A stretch of DNA of 64,000 nucleotides from NCBI RefSeq assembly GCF_000956475.1, contig NZ_JYJB01000010.1, positions 496,001 through 560,000 on the forward strand, in the 5' to 3' direction. A program made the position numbers and the translations under genes. Numbering within the stretch: the stretch's first letter is position 1; each line of letters opens with the position of its first letter. Shown here piece by piece: positions 7,424 through 14,994 of this stretch. The stretch is from Microbacterium hydrocarbonoxydans (GTDB lineage Bacteria > Actinomycetota > Actinomycetes > Actinomycetales > Microbacteriaceae). The notes beneath the pieces were generated by a model. That model made no database searches and was not told where the DNA came from. It saw only the letters and a program-made list of their open reading frames with translations.

Positions 7424-9774
7424 GCCCCGACGTACTCCGCCAGGTGCTCACCCGTCAGCGTCGACTTCGCCGCGACGAGCTCGGCAGGCGTGCCTTCGAA
7501 CACGACCCGACCGCCGTCGTGCCCTGCGCCGGGACCGATGTCGATGAGCCAGTCGGCGTGGGCCATCACCGCCTGATGGTGCTCGATCACGATCACTGTC
7601 TTACCGGACTCGACCAGGCGATCGAGCAGACCCAGGATGTTCTGCACATCGGCGAGGTGAAGACCGGTCGTGGGTTCGTCGAGCACGTAGACGTCGCCCT
7701 TCTCCCCCATCTGGATCGCGAGTTTGATGCGCTGCCGCTCACCGCCAGAGAGCGTCGACAGCGGCTGCCCCAGTGAGAGGTAGCCGAGCCCCACATCCTC
7801 GAGTCTGCCGAGGATGGCCGCGGCCGCAGGCAGCTTCGCCTCGCCCTCCGAGAAGAAGACCCGCGCCTCGGCCACCGGCAGGTCGAGCACCTCGGTGATG
7901 TCCTTGCCGGCGAGCTTGTACTCGAGTACCGCTGCCTGGAAGCGCTTGCCACCGCAGTCCTCGCACGGCGTCTCGATCGTGTCCATGAAGCCCAGCTCGG
8001 TGATGATCACACCGGCGCCCTTGCAAGTCGGGCAGGCACCCTCGGAGTTCGCGCTGAACAGAGCCGGCTTGACGCCGTTCGCCTTCGCGAAGGCCTTGCG
8101 GATCGGCTCGAGCAAGCCCGTGTAGGTCGCGGGGTTGCTTCGTCGTGAACCCTTGATCGCACCCTGGTCGATTGCGACGACGCCCTCTCGCTTGGACACC
8201 GATCCGTGGATCAGCGAGCTCTTGCCTGATCCCGCGACGCCTGTGACGACCGTGAGCACGCCCTTCGGGATGTCGACGTCGACGTTCTGGAGGTTGTTCG
8301 CGTTCGCGCCGCGGACCTCGATCGACCCGGCACCGGAACGCACCGATTCCTTCAACGCAGCGCGGTCGTCCAGATGCGTACCGGTCTTCGTGCCGCTGCC
8401 CTTCAGACCCTCGACCGTGCCCTCGAAGCAGATCTCGCCACCAGCGCTCCCCGCGCCGGGTCCCAGATCGACGACGTGGTCGGCGATCACGATCGTCTCG
8501 GGCTTGTGCTCCACCACGAGCACGGTGTTGCCCTTGTCCCGCAGGCGCAGCAGCAGCGAGTTCATGCGCTGGATGTCGTGCGGGTGCAACCCGATCGTCG
8601 GCTCGTCGAACACGTAGGTGACATCGGTGAGTGAGGATCCGAGGTGGCGCAGCATCTTGATGCGCTGCGCCTCTCCCCCGCTCAGCGTGCCCGAAGGCCG
8701 CTCCAGCGACAGGTATCCGAGCCCGAGCGTCACGAATGCGTCGAGGTTCGCGCTCAGGGCATCGAGCAGCGGGCCCGCCCCTGGCAGCGTGAGCCCGCGC
8801 ACCCAGTCGGCGAGATCCGTGACCTGCATCCGGCAGGCATCCGCGATGCTGATGCCGTCGATCTTCGACGACCGCGCCCCCTCGGTGAGGCGGGTGCCGT
8901 CGCACTCGGGACATGTCGCGAAGGTCGCGACCCGCTCGACGAAGGCGCGGATGTGCGGCTGCAGGGCGTCAAGGTCCTTCGAGAGCATCGACTTCGTGAT
9001 CTTGGGGATCAGGCCCTCGTAGGTCATGTTGATGCCGGAGATCTTGACCTTCGTGACCTCGCCGTAGAGGAACAGGTGCCGCTGCTTCTCGGTGAACGAG
9101 GCGATCGGCTTGTCGGCCGGGTAGAAGCCGGACTCGGAGAAGCCCTTCACCATCCAGCCGTCCGCCGTGTATCCCGGCACCATGATCGCGCCCTCGTTCA
9201 GGGACTTCGACTCGTCGACGATCTGAGCGAGGTCGAGGTCTGACACTGCTCCCCTGCCCTCGCACCTCGGGCACATGCCGCCAAGATAGATCGCGTCCTT
9301 CACGATCTTCTTCTCGCCGCCGGGACCGGTCATCACGCCGCTCGCCTTCTGCGTCGGGATGTTGAACGAGAACGCGGTCGGGCCGCCGATGTACGGCTGG
9401 CCCAGCTTGGAGAACAGGATGCGCAGCATCGCGTTCGCGTCGGTCACGGTGCCGACCGTCGAGCGCGGGTTCGCGCCGAGCCGTTCCTGATCGACGATGA
9501 TCGCCGTGGTGAGGCCTTCGAGCACGTCGACGTCGGGCCGCGGCACCGACGGCATGAACCCCTGCACGAACGCGCTGTAGGTCTCGTCGATCATCCGTCG
9601 CGACTCCGCGGCGATGGTGTCGAAGACGAGCGAGCTCTTCCCTGAGCCCGAGACGCCTGTGAACACCGTCAGACGGCGCTTGGGAATGTCGACGCTCACC
9701 TCTTTGAGGTTGTTCTCCCTGGCGCCCTGTACACGGATGATGTCGTGAGTGTCTGCGGGGTGTTCGACGGTCAT
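7420..9774 (-). CDS. UvrA-like ABC ATPase (excinuclease A paralogue, drug-resistance type)
   Basis: A 784-residue protein with two ABC ATPase halves in UvrA order. The first Walker A is [10 protein letters not shown] at residues 39-48 and the second is [10 protein letters not shown] in the second half; signatures are [11 protein letters not shown] and [11 protein letters not shown]. Zinc-type cysteine pairs occur as [15 protein letters not shown] and CPTCKGAG. It is shorter than repair UvrA (about 950 residues) and resembles the UvrA-like proteins tied to antibiotic tolerance, such as DrrC, which bind DNA without a repair role. ATG 9774 is chosen because AGAAGG stands six bases before it; ATG 9780 touches that site. 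An upstream AraC regulator and VOC protein in the same operon favour a resistance role. Confidence 0.86.
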   Translation of the reverse strand: MTVEHPADTHDIIRVQGARENNLKEVSVDIPKRRLTVFTGVSGSGKSSLVFDTIAAESRRMIDETYSAFVQGFMPSVPRPDVDVLEGLTTAIIVDQERLGANPRSTVGTVTDANAMLRILFSKLGQPYIGGPTAFSFNIPTQKASGVMTGPGGEKKIVKDAIYLGGMCPRCEGRGAVSDLDLAQIVDESKSLNEGAIMVPGYTADGWMVKGFSESGFYPADKPIASFTEKQRHLFLYGEVTKVKISGINMTYEGLIPKITKSMLSKDLDALQPHIRAFVERVATFATCPECDGTRLTEGARSSKIDGISIADACRMQVTDLADWVRGLTLPGAGPLLDALSANLDAFVTLGLGYLSLERPSGTLSGGEAQRIKMLRHLGSSLTDVTYVFDEPTIGLHPHDIQRMNSLLLRLRDKGNTVLVVEHKPETIVIADHVVDLGPGAGSAGGEICFEGTVEGLKGSGTKTGTHLDDRAALKESVRSGAGSIEVRGANANNLQNVDVDIPKGVLTVVTGVAGSGKSSLIHGSVSKREGVVAIDQGAIKGSRRSNPATYTGLLEPIRKAFAKANGVKPALFSANSEGACPTCKGAGVIITELGFMDTIETPCEDCGGKRFQAAVLEYKLAGKDITEVLDLPVAEARVFFSEGEAKLPAAAAILGRLEDVGLGYLSLGQPLSTLSGGERQRIKLAIQMGEKGDVYVLDEPTTGLHLADVQNILGLLDRLVESGKTVIVIEHHQAVMAHADWLIDIGPGAGHDGGRVVFEGTPAELVAAKSTLTGEHLAEYVGA

Positions 9775-9796
9775 CGTCATCCTTCTCGTGTTCGGT

Positions 9797-10207
9797 TCAG
9801 GCGCTCTGCTGCAGACGAACCATATTGCCAGCGGGGTCGCGGAACGCGCAGTCCCGCACGCCGTACGGCTGATCGATCGGCTCCTGAACGATATCCGCAC
9901 CGCGGGACTCGATCGCGGCGAAGGCCGCATCGACGTCGTCGGTCGCGAGAACGATGCCGCCGAAGCTGCCCTTCGCCATGAGCTCGAGAATGGTGGCTCG
10001 CTCTTCCTCGTTGATGCCCGGGTCCACGGCCGGCGGGGTGAGCACGATAGACGTGTCTGGCTGGCCCTGCGGTCCCACGGTGATCCACCGCATCCGGTCG
10101 TATCCGACGTCTTTTCGGACCTCGAAACCGAGCACGTCGCGGTAGAAGGAGACGGATGCCTCGGCATCCGTGTGCGGAAGGAAGCTGGCGTTGATCGTGA
10201 TGTTCAT
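9797..10207 (-). CDS. VOC family (glyoxalase/bleomycin resistance-like) protein
   Basis: A 136-residue vicinal oxygen chelate protein built of paired beta-alpha-beta-beta-beta modules. The first module holds FYRDVLGFEVRKDVGYD and the second ends in the usual CAFRDPAGNMVRLQQ. Members bind a metal and act as glyoxalases, dioxygenases or antibiotic-binding proteins; the residues visible do not settle which. It starts 5 bases after the AraC gene stop and ends 22 bases before the UvrA-like gene, so it is the middle of an operon with a putative resistance ATPase. Binding of a toxic compound is a fair guess. Confidence 0.85.
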   Translation of the reverse strand: MNITINASFLPHTDAEASVSFYRDVLGFEVRKDVGYDRMRWITVGPQGQPDTSIVLTPPAVDPGINEEERATILELMAKGSFGGIVLATDDVDAAFAAIESRGADIVQEPIDQPYGVRDCAFRDPAGNMVRLQQSA

Positions 10208-10212
10208 GAAGT

Positions 10213-10653
10213 TCAGGCTAGGTGCGCATCCGTGCGCGGCGCTTCTTGATTCCTGATCGGTCTGATGACCTGCTTCGCCTGGAACGTGGGGATGCCGTCG
10301 ACATGCGCCGCGCGCTCGCGATAGACACTCGGCGACACGCCCACCAGTTCGCTGAAACGCGTGCTGAAGGTGCCGAGCGAAGAGAACCCCACTTCGAAGC
10401 AGACCTCGGTCACGCTGAGATCACCCCGGCGCAGCAGCGCCATGGCGCGTTCGATGCGACGGGTCATCAGATATGAGTACGGCGACTCCCCGTACGTGTC
10501 GCGGAATGTGCGGCTCAGGTGCCCCGCCGACATGTGCACGCCGCGCGCAAGCGCCTCCACGTCGAGGGGCTTCGAGTACTCCCGATCGATCCGGTCGCGC
10601 ACTCTGCGCATCAGCACCAGTTCGCGCAGTCGTGCGTCATCGGCGTGATTCAC
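10213..10653 (-). CDS. AraC family transcriptional regulator, short form
   Basis: A 146-residue protein that is little more than an AraC DNA-binding domain: two helix-turn-helix units at about residues 28-50 (LDVEALARGVHMSAGHLSR) and 76-100 (LSVTEVCFEVGFSSLGTFS). No separate ligand domain is present. The C-terminal tail carries no recognised domain. It leads an operon with the VOC, UvrA-like and GrpB genes and probably activates it. The start is GTG; CAGGAT six bases upstream is a weak candidate -10, so a leaderless message is possible. Proteins of this shape regulate VOC genes in many actinobacteria. Confidence 0.85.
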   Translation of the reverse strand: MNHADDARLRELVLMRRVRDRIDREYSKPLDVEALARGVHMSAGHLSRTFRDTYGESPYSYLMTRRIERAMALLRRGDLSVTEVCFEVGFSSLGTFSTRFSELVGVSPSVYRERAAHVDGIPTFQAKQVIRPIRNQEAPRTDAHLA

Positions 10654-10790
10654 AGTTCGATCCTGCCATGTCGCTCCCTACGCTCATATATCGGTCTGTG
10701 ACGCCGAGCCGCGTACCTCCCCCGCGTCGCGCACTCCGGCGACTACCCTGAGGGCATCCCTCACAGGATCTTCCCAGAAAGGGTCTACAC

Positions 10791-11378
10791 ATGTCCGAAT
10801 CCCTCGCTGCAGACGCCAAGGCCGCCTTCAAGGCGATCCGCGTCTCGCTTGCCGTCTCAGGTGCCCTCTCGCTCCTCGCCGGCATCGTCCTGCTGGTGTG
10901 GCCGATCAAGTCGATCGTCTTCGTCACCGGCATCTTCGCCGCATATCTGATCGTCGCCGGCCTCGTCTACATCGGCCTCGGCATCTTCTCCAGTTCCAAG
11001 GGCGGGTGGGCTCGTGCGGGTCATATCGCCCTGGGTGTGCTCTACATCGTCGCCGGTGTCATCGCCTTCTCCAACCTTCAAGAGGCGGCTGTCACGTTCG
11101 CGCTGATCACCGTCATCTTCATCGGCATCAGCTGGCTGTTCGACGGCATCGTCTCGCTGACGCTGCTCGGCAGCGACGGCTCGCGCACGTGGACGCTGCT
11201 GTACGCGATCCTCAGCATCGTCGCGGGTGTCTTCGTGCTGTTCAACGTGCTCGCCGCGGGCATCTGGCTGTGGATCTTCTTCGGAGCGTCGCTGGTCGTC
11301 CTCGGCATCGTGCAGATCGTCCGGGCCATCACGCTCGGTCGTGACGCGAAGTCGGTCGCCGGCGCAGTCAACGGCTGA
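10791..11378 (+). CDS. HdeD/DUF308 family membrane protein
   Basis: A 195-residue integral membrane protein of six helices in three pairs, at about residues 20-38, 44-66, 76-94, 99-122, 133-150 and 155-176. This internal repetition of two-helix units is the DUF308 pattern found in HdeD, a membrane protein of the E. coli acid-resistance island. The N-terminus is short and cytoplasmic, and the C-terminus is charged. AGAAAGGG precedes the ATG by seven bases. It is a single-gene unit closed by the strong hairpin at 11397-11434. A stress role is likely but untested. Confidence 0.82.
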   Translation: MSESLAADAKAAFKAIRVSLAVSGALSLLAGIVLLVWPIKSIVFVTGIFAAYLIVAGLVYIGLGIFSSSKGGWARAGHIALGVLYIVAGVIAFSNLQEAAVTFALITVIFIGISWLFDGIVSLTLLGSDGSRTWTLLYAILSIVAGVFVLFNVLAAGIWLWIFFGASLVVLGIVQIVRAITLGRDAKSVAGAVNG

Positions 11379-11396
11379 GTGCTGCCGCCGAGACGC

Positions 11397-11434
11397 ACAT
11401 CGGCCCCGAACTGTTCGCAGTTCGGGGCCGATGT
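11397..11434. terminator. 17-bp hairpin with TTCG loop
   Basis: ACATCGGCCCCGAACTG (11397-11413) and its exact complement (11418-11434) flank the stable tetraloop TTCG. It lies between the ends of two convergent genes (11378 and 11447) and there is no long T run on either side, so it probably ends transcription from both directions. Confidence 0.8.
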
Positions 11435-11446
11435 CGATTCAGTGAG

Positions 11447-12211
11447 TCACTCCGCGACGAAACCGCTGACGTCGCCGACGAGGCGGGTGTTGTCAGCGGG
11501 AACCGGGTCGATCGCCGCCTGTGCCACCTCGGCCGCGAACTCCGACACGTTGTAGAGCTTGCCGGCCGACTCGCGGCGCTCCGAGATCGCGCCCGGGTTG
11601 GCACGCTCGAGAAGAGTCGCGGTGATCGTGCCCTCGATCATGTCGCCCGAGACGACGGTGAAGCCGATCCCCTTCTCGGCGAGGCTCGGGATGAGCTCGC
11701 GCAGAGCGTCTTCGCCTGCACGCTTCGACAGCGCGACCGGCAGGTACTCGGGCATCGTGGGTGTGGTGCGGATGAAGTGCGCCTGGTGGCTCGTCACGAA
11801 CACGACGCGCGAGCCCTCGCCCAGCAGCGGGGTCGCGGCGCCCAGAACGTTGAGCTGCGCATCGCGGTTGAGGGTGAGGGCGTAGTCCTCAGCCATTCCC
11901 GATTCCATGCCGCCCGAGGCGTTGAGGACGAGAACGTCGAGCCGGCCGAACTCGCTCTTCACCGCGTCGAACATGTCGGCGACGGATGCCGGGTCGGTGA
12001 GGTCCGCGCCGACCACGAGCACACGGCGGCCGAGTCCACGCAGCTCGGCGGCGAGCTTCTCGGCGCGGGGCGCCTTGTTGCGGAAGTTGATGACGACGTC
12101 GGCTCCGGCCTCGGCGAAGTAGCGCACCGTGTCGGCGCCGATGCCGCGGGACGAGCCGGTGACAAGAGCGACCTTGCCGTCGAGGGAACCTGCGGGAAGA
12201 ACGTCGGACAC
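11447..12211 (-). CDS. Short-chain dehydrogenase/reductase with altered active site
   Basis: A 254-residue Rossmann-fold SDR. The coenzyme loop TGSSRGIG is at about residues 17-24, and NASGG stands in place of the usual NNAG near residue 90. The catalytic Y-x-x-x-K is changed: the lysine of ALSKRAGEDALRE is present, but the residue four before it is valine, and the nearest tyrosine is seven before it (PEYLPVALSK). The enzyme may work unusually or bind without turnover. GTG 12211 is chosen because AGGAG lies six bases upstream; the 15 upstream codons would cover the promoter region. It stands alone, divergent from nfeD. Confidence 0.82.
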   Translation of the reverse strand: MSDVLPAGSLDGKVALVTGSSRGIGADTVRYFAEAGADVVINFRNKAPRAEKLAAELRGLGRRVLVVGADLTDPASVADMFDAVKSEFGRLDVLVLNASGGMESGMAEDYALTLNRDAQLNVLGAATPLLGEGSRVVFVTSHQAHFIRTTPTMPEYLPVALSKRAGEDALRELIPSLAEKGIGFTVVSGDMIEGTITATLLERANPGAISERRESAGKLYNVSEFAAEVAQAAIDPVPADNTRLVGDVSGFVAE

Positions 12212-12332
12212 GGTGACTCCTAGAGATGCGCTGATCGCCGCGAGAACGCGACCCACTCACATTACCAACGGCCGCTCGCGGCACCCGGATCGGCGCTCGG
12301 CACCGTGATAGGTTGACCGCAAAGGAGGCCGC

Positions 12333-12806
12333 ATGAACGACGTCACGACTTTCGTAGAGTTCATCGACCAGTGGGCATGGATCGGGTGGCTGGTGCTGAT
12401 CGCCGCCTTCCTCGTGATCGAGATGCTCTCGTTGGACTTCACCTTCCTGATGCTGAGCTTCGGAGCGGCCGTCGGCCTCATCACCGATCTCGTCGGCATC
12501 CCGGTCTGGGCGCAGGTGATCATCGCGGCAGCCGCCGCCGGCCTCTTCATCCTGTTCATCCGGCCGCCCCTGCTCAGGAGGCTGCATCGGGGTGAGGACC
12601 CGACGAAGTCGAACGTCGATGCGCTCATCGACCTCCGCGGTCTCGCCCAGCAGGAGATCACCCAGGTCTCCGGGCAGGTGAAGCTCAGCAACGGCGACAC
12701 CTGGACGGCCCGCACGGCCTCTCCCGTCGCGATTCCCGCAGGGGCCGCGATCGCCGTCACCGCGATCCACGGCGCCACCGCCATCGTCCGTCCCGTCAAC
12801 GACTAG
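12333..12806 (+). CDS. nfeD: NfeD family membrane protein
   Basis: A 157-residue short NfeD protein. Two or three membrane helices fill residues 15-75, and a C-terminal OB-fold domain covers about 95-155 (GLAQQEITQVSGQVKLSNG, then AIAVTAIHGATAIV). NfeD proteins are the standing partners of SPFH/stomatin proteins and help form detergent-resistant membrane microdomains or control protease access. Here the SPFH gene follows after 8 bases, as expected. A strong AAAGGAGG precedes the ATG, and TAGGTT at 12309-12314 is a possible -10. Confidence 0.9.
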   Translation: MNDVTTFVEFIDQWAWIGWLVLIAAFLVIEMLSLDFTFLMLSFGAAVGLITDLVGIPVWAQVIIAAAAAGLFILFIRPPLLRRLHRGEDPTKSNVDALIDLRGLAQQEITQVSGQVKLSNGDTWTARTASPVAIPAGAAIAVTAIHGATAIVRPVND

Positions 12807-12814
12807 GAGAACAA

Positions 12815-13732
12815 GTGGACGACTCCAATTTCATCCCCACCGCGATCGGATGGATCCTCGCGATCGCCGTCATCATCTTCGTGGTGGTCACGATCGCACG
12901 CTCGATCCGCATCATCCCCCAGGCGACCGCCGGCGTCGTGGAGCGGCTCGGCCGCTATCACAAGACGCTCATGCCCGGCCTGAACATCCTGGTGCCGTTC
13001 ATCGACCGGCTGCGGCCGCTGATCGACATGCGCGAGCAGGTCGTGTCCTTCCCGCCGCAGCCCGTGATCACCGAGGACAACCTCGTCGTGTCGATCGACA
13101 CCGTCGTCTACTTCCAGGTGACGGATGCGCGCGCGGCGACCTATGAGATCGCCAACTACCTCGGGGCTGTCGAACAGCTCACCACCACCACGCTCCGCAA
13201 CGTGGTCGGCGGCCTGAACCTCGAAGAGGCGCTGACCAGCCGCGACAACATCAACGGCCAGCTGCGCGTCGTGCTCGACGAGGCCACCGGCAAGTGGGGA
13301 ATCCGCGTCGGACGCGTCGAGCTCAAGGCGATCGACCCGCCCGTCTCCATCCAGGACTCGATGGAGAAGCAGATGCGCGCCGAGCGAGACCGCCGCGCCG
13401 CCATCCTCACGGCCGAGGGATCGAAGCAGTCTCAGATCCTCGAAGCCGAGGGTCAGCGCCAGGCCGCCATCCTCCAGGCCGAGGGTGACAAGCAGGCGGC
13501 AGTGCTCCGCGCCCAGGGTGAGGCCGAGGCGATCCAGAACGTCTTCAGCGCCATTCATCAGGGACAGCCGGACGACAAGCTCCTCGCATACCAGTACCTG
13601 CAGATGCTGCCGAAGATCAGCGAGAGCTCCTCGAGCAAGCTGTGGATCATCCCGAGCGAGCTCACCGAGGCGCTCAAGGGCATCGGCAGCGCGTTCACTC
13701 CGAAGCCTCCGACGGGCACTCCGGGCGCGTGA
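12815..13732 (+). CDS. SPFH/stomatin-like (band 7) protein
   Basis: A 305-residue membrane-anchored SPFH protein. One N-terminal helix spans about residues 9-30; the band 7 domain follows (IIPQATAGVVERLGRYHKT and on to about residue 180). Beyond it is a helical region rich in alanine, glutamate and glutamine with repeats of the form ILxAEGxxQAAI at about 197-240, forming the coiled coil typical of paraslipins. Such proteins assemble into large rings on the membrane. The GTG start has TAGGAG before it, overlapping the nfeD stop. The next gene overlaps as GTGA. Confidence 0.92.
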   Translation: MDDSNFIPTAIGWILAIAVIIFVVVTIARSIRIIPQATAGVVERLGRYHKTLMPGLNILVPFIDRLRPLIDMREQVVSFPPQPVITEDNLVVSIDTVVYFQVTDARAATYEIANYLGAVEQLTTTTLRNVVGGLNLEEALTSRDNINGQLRVVLDEATGKWGIRVGRVELKAIDPPVSIQDSMEKQMRAERDRRAAILTAEGSKQSQILEAEGQRQAAILQAEGDKQAAVLRAQGEAEAIQNVFSAIHQGQPDDKLLAYQYLQMLPKISESSSSKLWIIPSELTEALKGIGSAFTPKPPTGTPGA

Positions 13733-14505
13733 CGCACCCGTACTTCGCGAAGACACGTCACCCCCGAGTCCTCGCCCACCGCGGTCTTGTCACCGCTGCG
13801 GGCGAGGACTCGGGCGTGTGGGAGAACAGCGCGGTGGCGTTCGCCGCAGCTCATGCGGCAGGGGTCGAGTACATCGAAACCGACTGCCATCTGACGGCGG
13901 ACGGTGATGTGGTCCTCCTGCACGATCCCGACCTCAGCCGTCTGAACGGCGACGAGCGAGCGGTGGCCGACATCGGCACGCGCGAGCTTCGCGACATCTT
14001 CGCTGGGCACGGCGGTCTGCTCACTGCCGGAGAGGCGCTCGATGCCTTCCCCGAGGTGCGCTTCAACATCGATGTGAAGACGGATGCCGCGGCGGTGACG
14101 CTCGGACGGGTCGTAGCCCCGCACGCTCACAGGGTGCTCGTGACGAGCTTCTCTGATGCGAGACGGCGGGTCGCGGTCGCTGCAGCCGTCGATGCGGGAG
14201 CCGACATCCGCCCTGCCACCTCCGGCGGCAGCCGTACGATCGCGCAGATGGTCGCTCGGTCCGCCCTGCGCCTCTCCCCTGCTCGCCTCCTCCGGGACCT
14301 CGATGCGCTGCAGATACCCGAGCGACAGCGCGGCATCCACGTGCTCACCCCGGCGCTCCTGCGCGCCGCACACCGACACGGCGTCGAGGTCCACGTATGG
14401 ACGGTGAACGATCCTGCGGACATGACGCGCCTCGTCGCCGCGGGCGTCGACGGCGTGGTCTCCGACCGGGCGGATCTCGCCCTCGAGGTGCTCGGCGCGC
14501 CATAG
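13729..14505 (+). CDS. Glycerophosphodiester phosphodiesterase
   Basis: A 258-residue GDPD-family TIM barrel that cleaves glycerophosphodiesters to glycerol 3-phosphate and an alcohol. The hallmark residues are visible: LAHRG at about 13-17, the YIETDCHLTADGD metal site at about 48-60, and HDPDLSR just after, with a C-terminal VHVWTVND. No signal peptide is evident, so it probably acts in the cytoplasm on lipid breakdown products. The GTG start overlaps the SPFH gene stop (GTGA, 13729-13732), so it is the third gene of the nfeD-SPFH-GDPD operon, in keeping with a membrane-lipid theme. Confidence 0.9.
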   Translation: MTHPYFAKTRHPRVLAHRGLVTAAGEDSGVWENSAVAFAAAHAAGVEYIETDCHLTADGDVVLLHDPDLSRLNGDERAVADIGTRELRDIFAGHGGLLTAGEALDAFPEVRFNIDVKTDAAAVTLGRVVAPHAHRVLVTSFSDARRRVAVAAAVDAGADIRPATSGGSRTIAQMVARSALRLSPARLLRDLDALQIPERQRGIHVLTPALLRAAHRHGVEVHVWTVNDPADMTRLVAAGVDGVVSDRADLALEVLGAP

Positions 14506-14512
14506 GTCGTCG

Positions 14513-14540
14513 CGCTGGGATTCACCTGTGAATCCCAGCG
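14513..14540. terminator. 13-bp hairpin after the GDPD gene
   Basis: CGCTGGGATTCAC (14513-14525), CT, GTGAATCCCAGCG (14528-14540): a perfect 13-bp stem eight bases after the GDPD stop. No T run follows, so it may be a weak terminator or a transcript-stabilising hairpin ahead of rbpA. Confidence 0.6.
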
Positions 14541-14555
14541 AGAACACGTCTTCTC

Positions 14556-14581
14556 GGATGAGAAGCACAGGCTCGAGCGTT
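14556..14581 (+). promoter_or_regulatory. Possible SigR-type promoter of rbpA
   Basis: GGATG at 14556-14560 is followed after exactly 18 bases by GTT at 14579-14581, close to the GGAAT-N18-GTT consensus of the thiol-stress sigma factor SigR/SigH. TTATAC/TATACC at 14580-14586 could instead be a housekeeping -10 without a good -35. In Streptomyces, rbpA is known to be SigR-dependent. Confidence 0.35.
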
Positions 14582-14610
14582 ATACCTGACAGCGACGAGA
14601 GGACCACACA

Positions 14611-14994
14611 ATGGCAGATCGCAGCCTGCGCGGCATCCGACTCGGCGCCCAGAGCCTACAGAGCGAAGAGGGCGTCGTTTTCATGGAGCGCCGTGAGACC
14701 ACCTACACCTGTGACACATGCGGCCACGTCACGAACCTGATGTTCGCGGCGGACGCCGAGCCGCCCCAGACTTGGGAGTGCCGCTCCTGCGGCGCTGAGG
14801 CACGCCTGAACGTCGATGGCCAGGCCGTCACGCTCGAGGCCACCGACGAGAAGGCCGCACGTACGCACTGGGACATGCTCCTGGAGCGCCGTACCCGCGC
14901 CGAGCTCGAAGAACTGCTCGAGGAGCGTCTCGCGGTTCTGCGTGCCCGCCGCGGCGCCGGGGAAGACCCCAGCCGTCAGAAGATCGGCGCCTAG
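14611..14994 (+). CDS. rbpA: RNA polymerase-binding protein RbpA
   Basis: A 127-residue RbpA, the actinobacteria-specific factor that binds RNA polymerase and the principal sigma factor and stabilises open promoter complexes. The N-terminal tail MADRSLRGIRLGAQSLQ is typical, the zinc site is made by CDTCGH and CRSCG (about residues 35-58), and a helical sigma-binding end holds the repeated EELLEER segment. GAGAGGA precedes the ATG. It is a single-gene unit; its stop shares the four bases CTAG with the stop of the convergent lnt gene. Control by an oxidative-stress sigma factor is possible. Confidence 0.96.
   Translation: MADRSLRGIRLGAQSLQSEEGVVFMERRETTYTCDTCGHVTNLMFAADAEPPQTWECRSCGAEARLNVDGQAVTLEATDEKAARTHWDMLLERRTRAELEELLEERLAVLRARRGAGEDPSRQKIGA

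Noticed and set aside
9775-10167. Upstream extension of the UvrA-like ATPase by about 130 codons
   Set aside because: The extension overlaps the VOC gene in another frame and is Ser/Arg-rich; ATG 9774 with AGAAGG at proper spacing is the better start.
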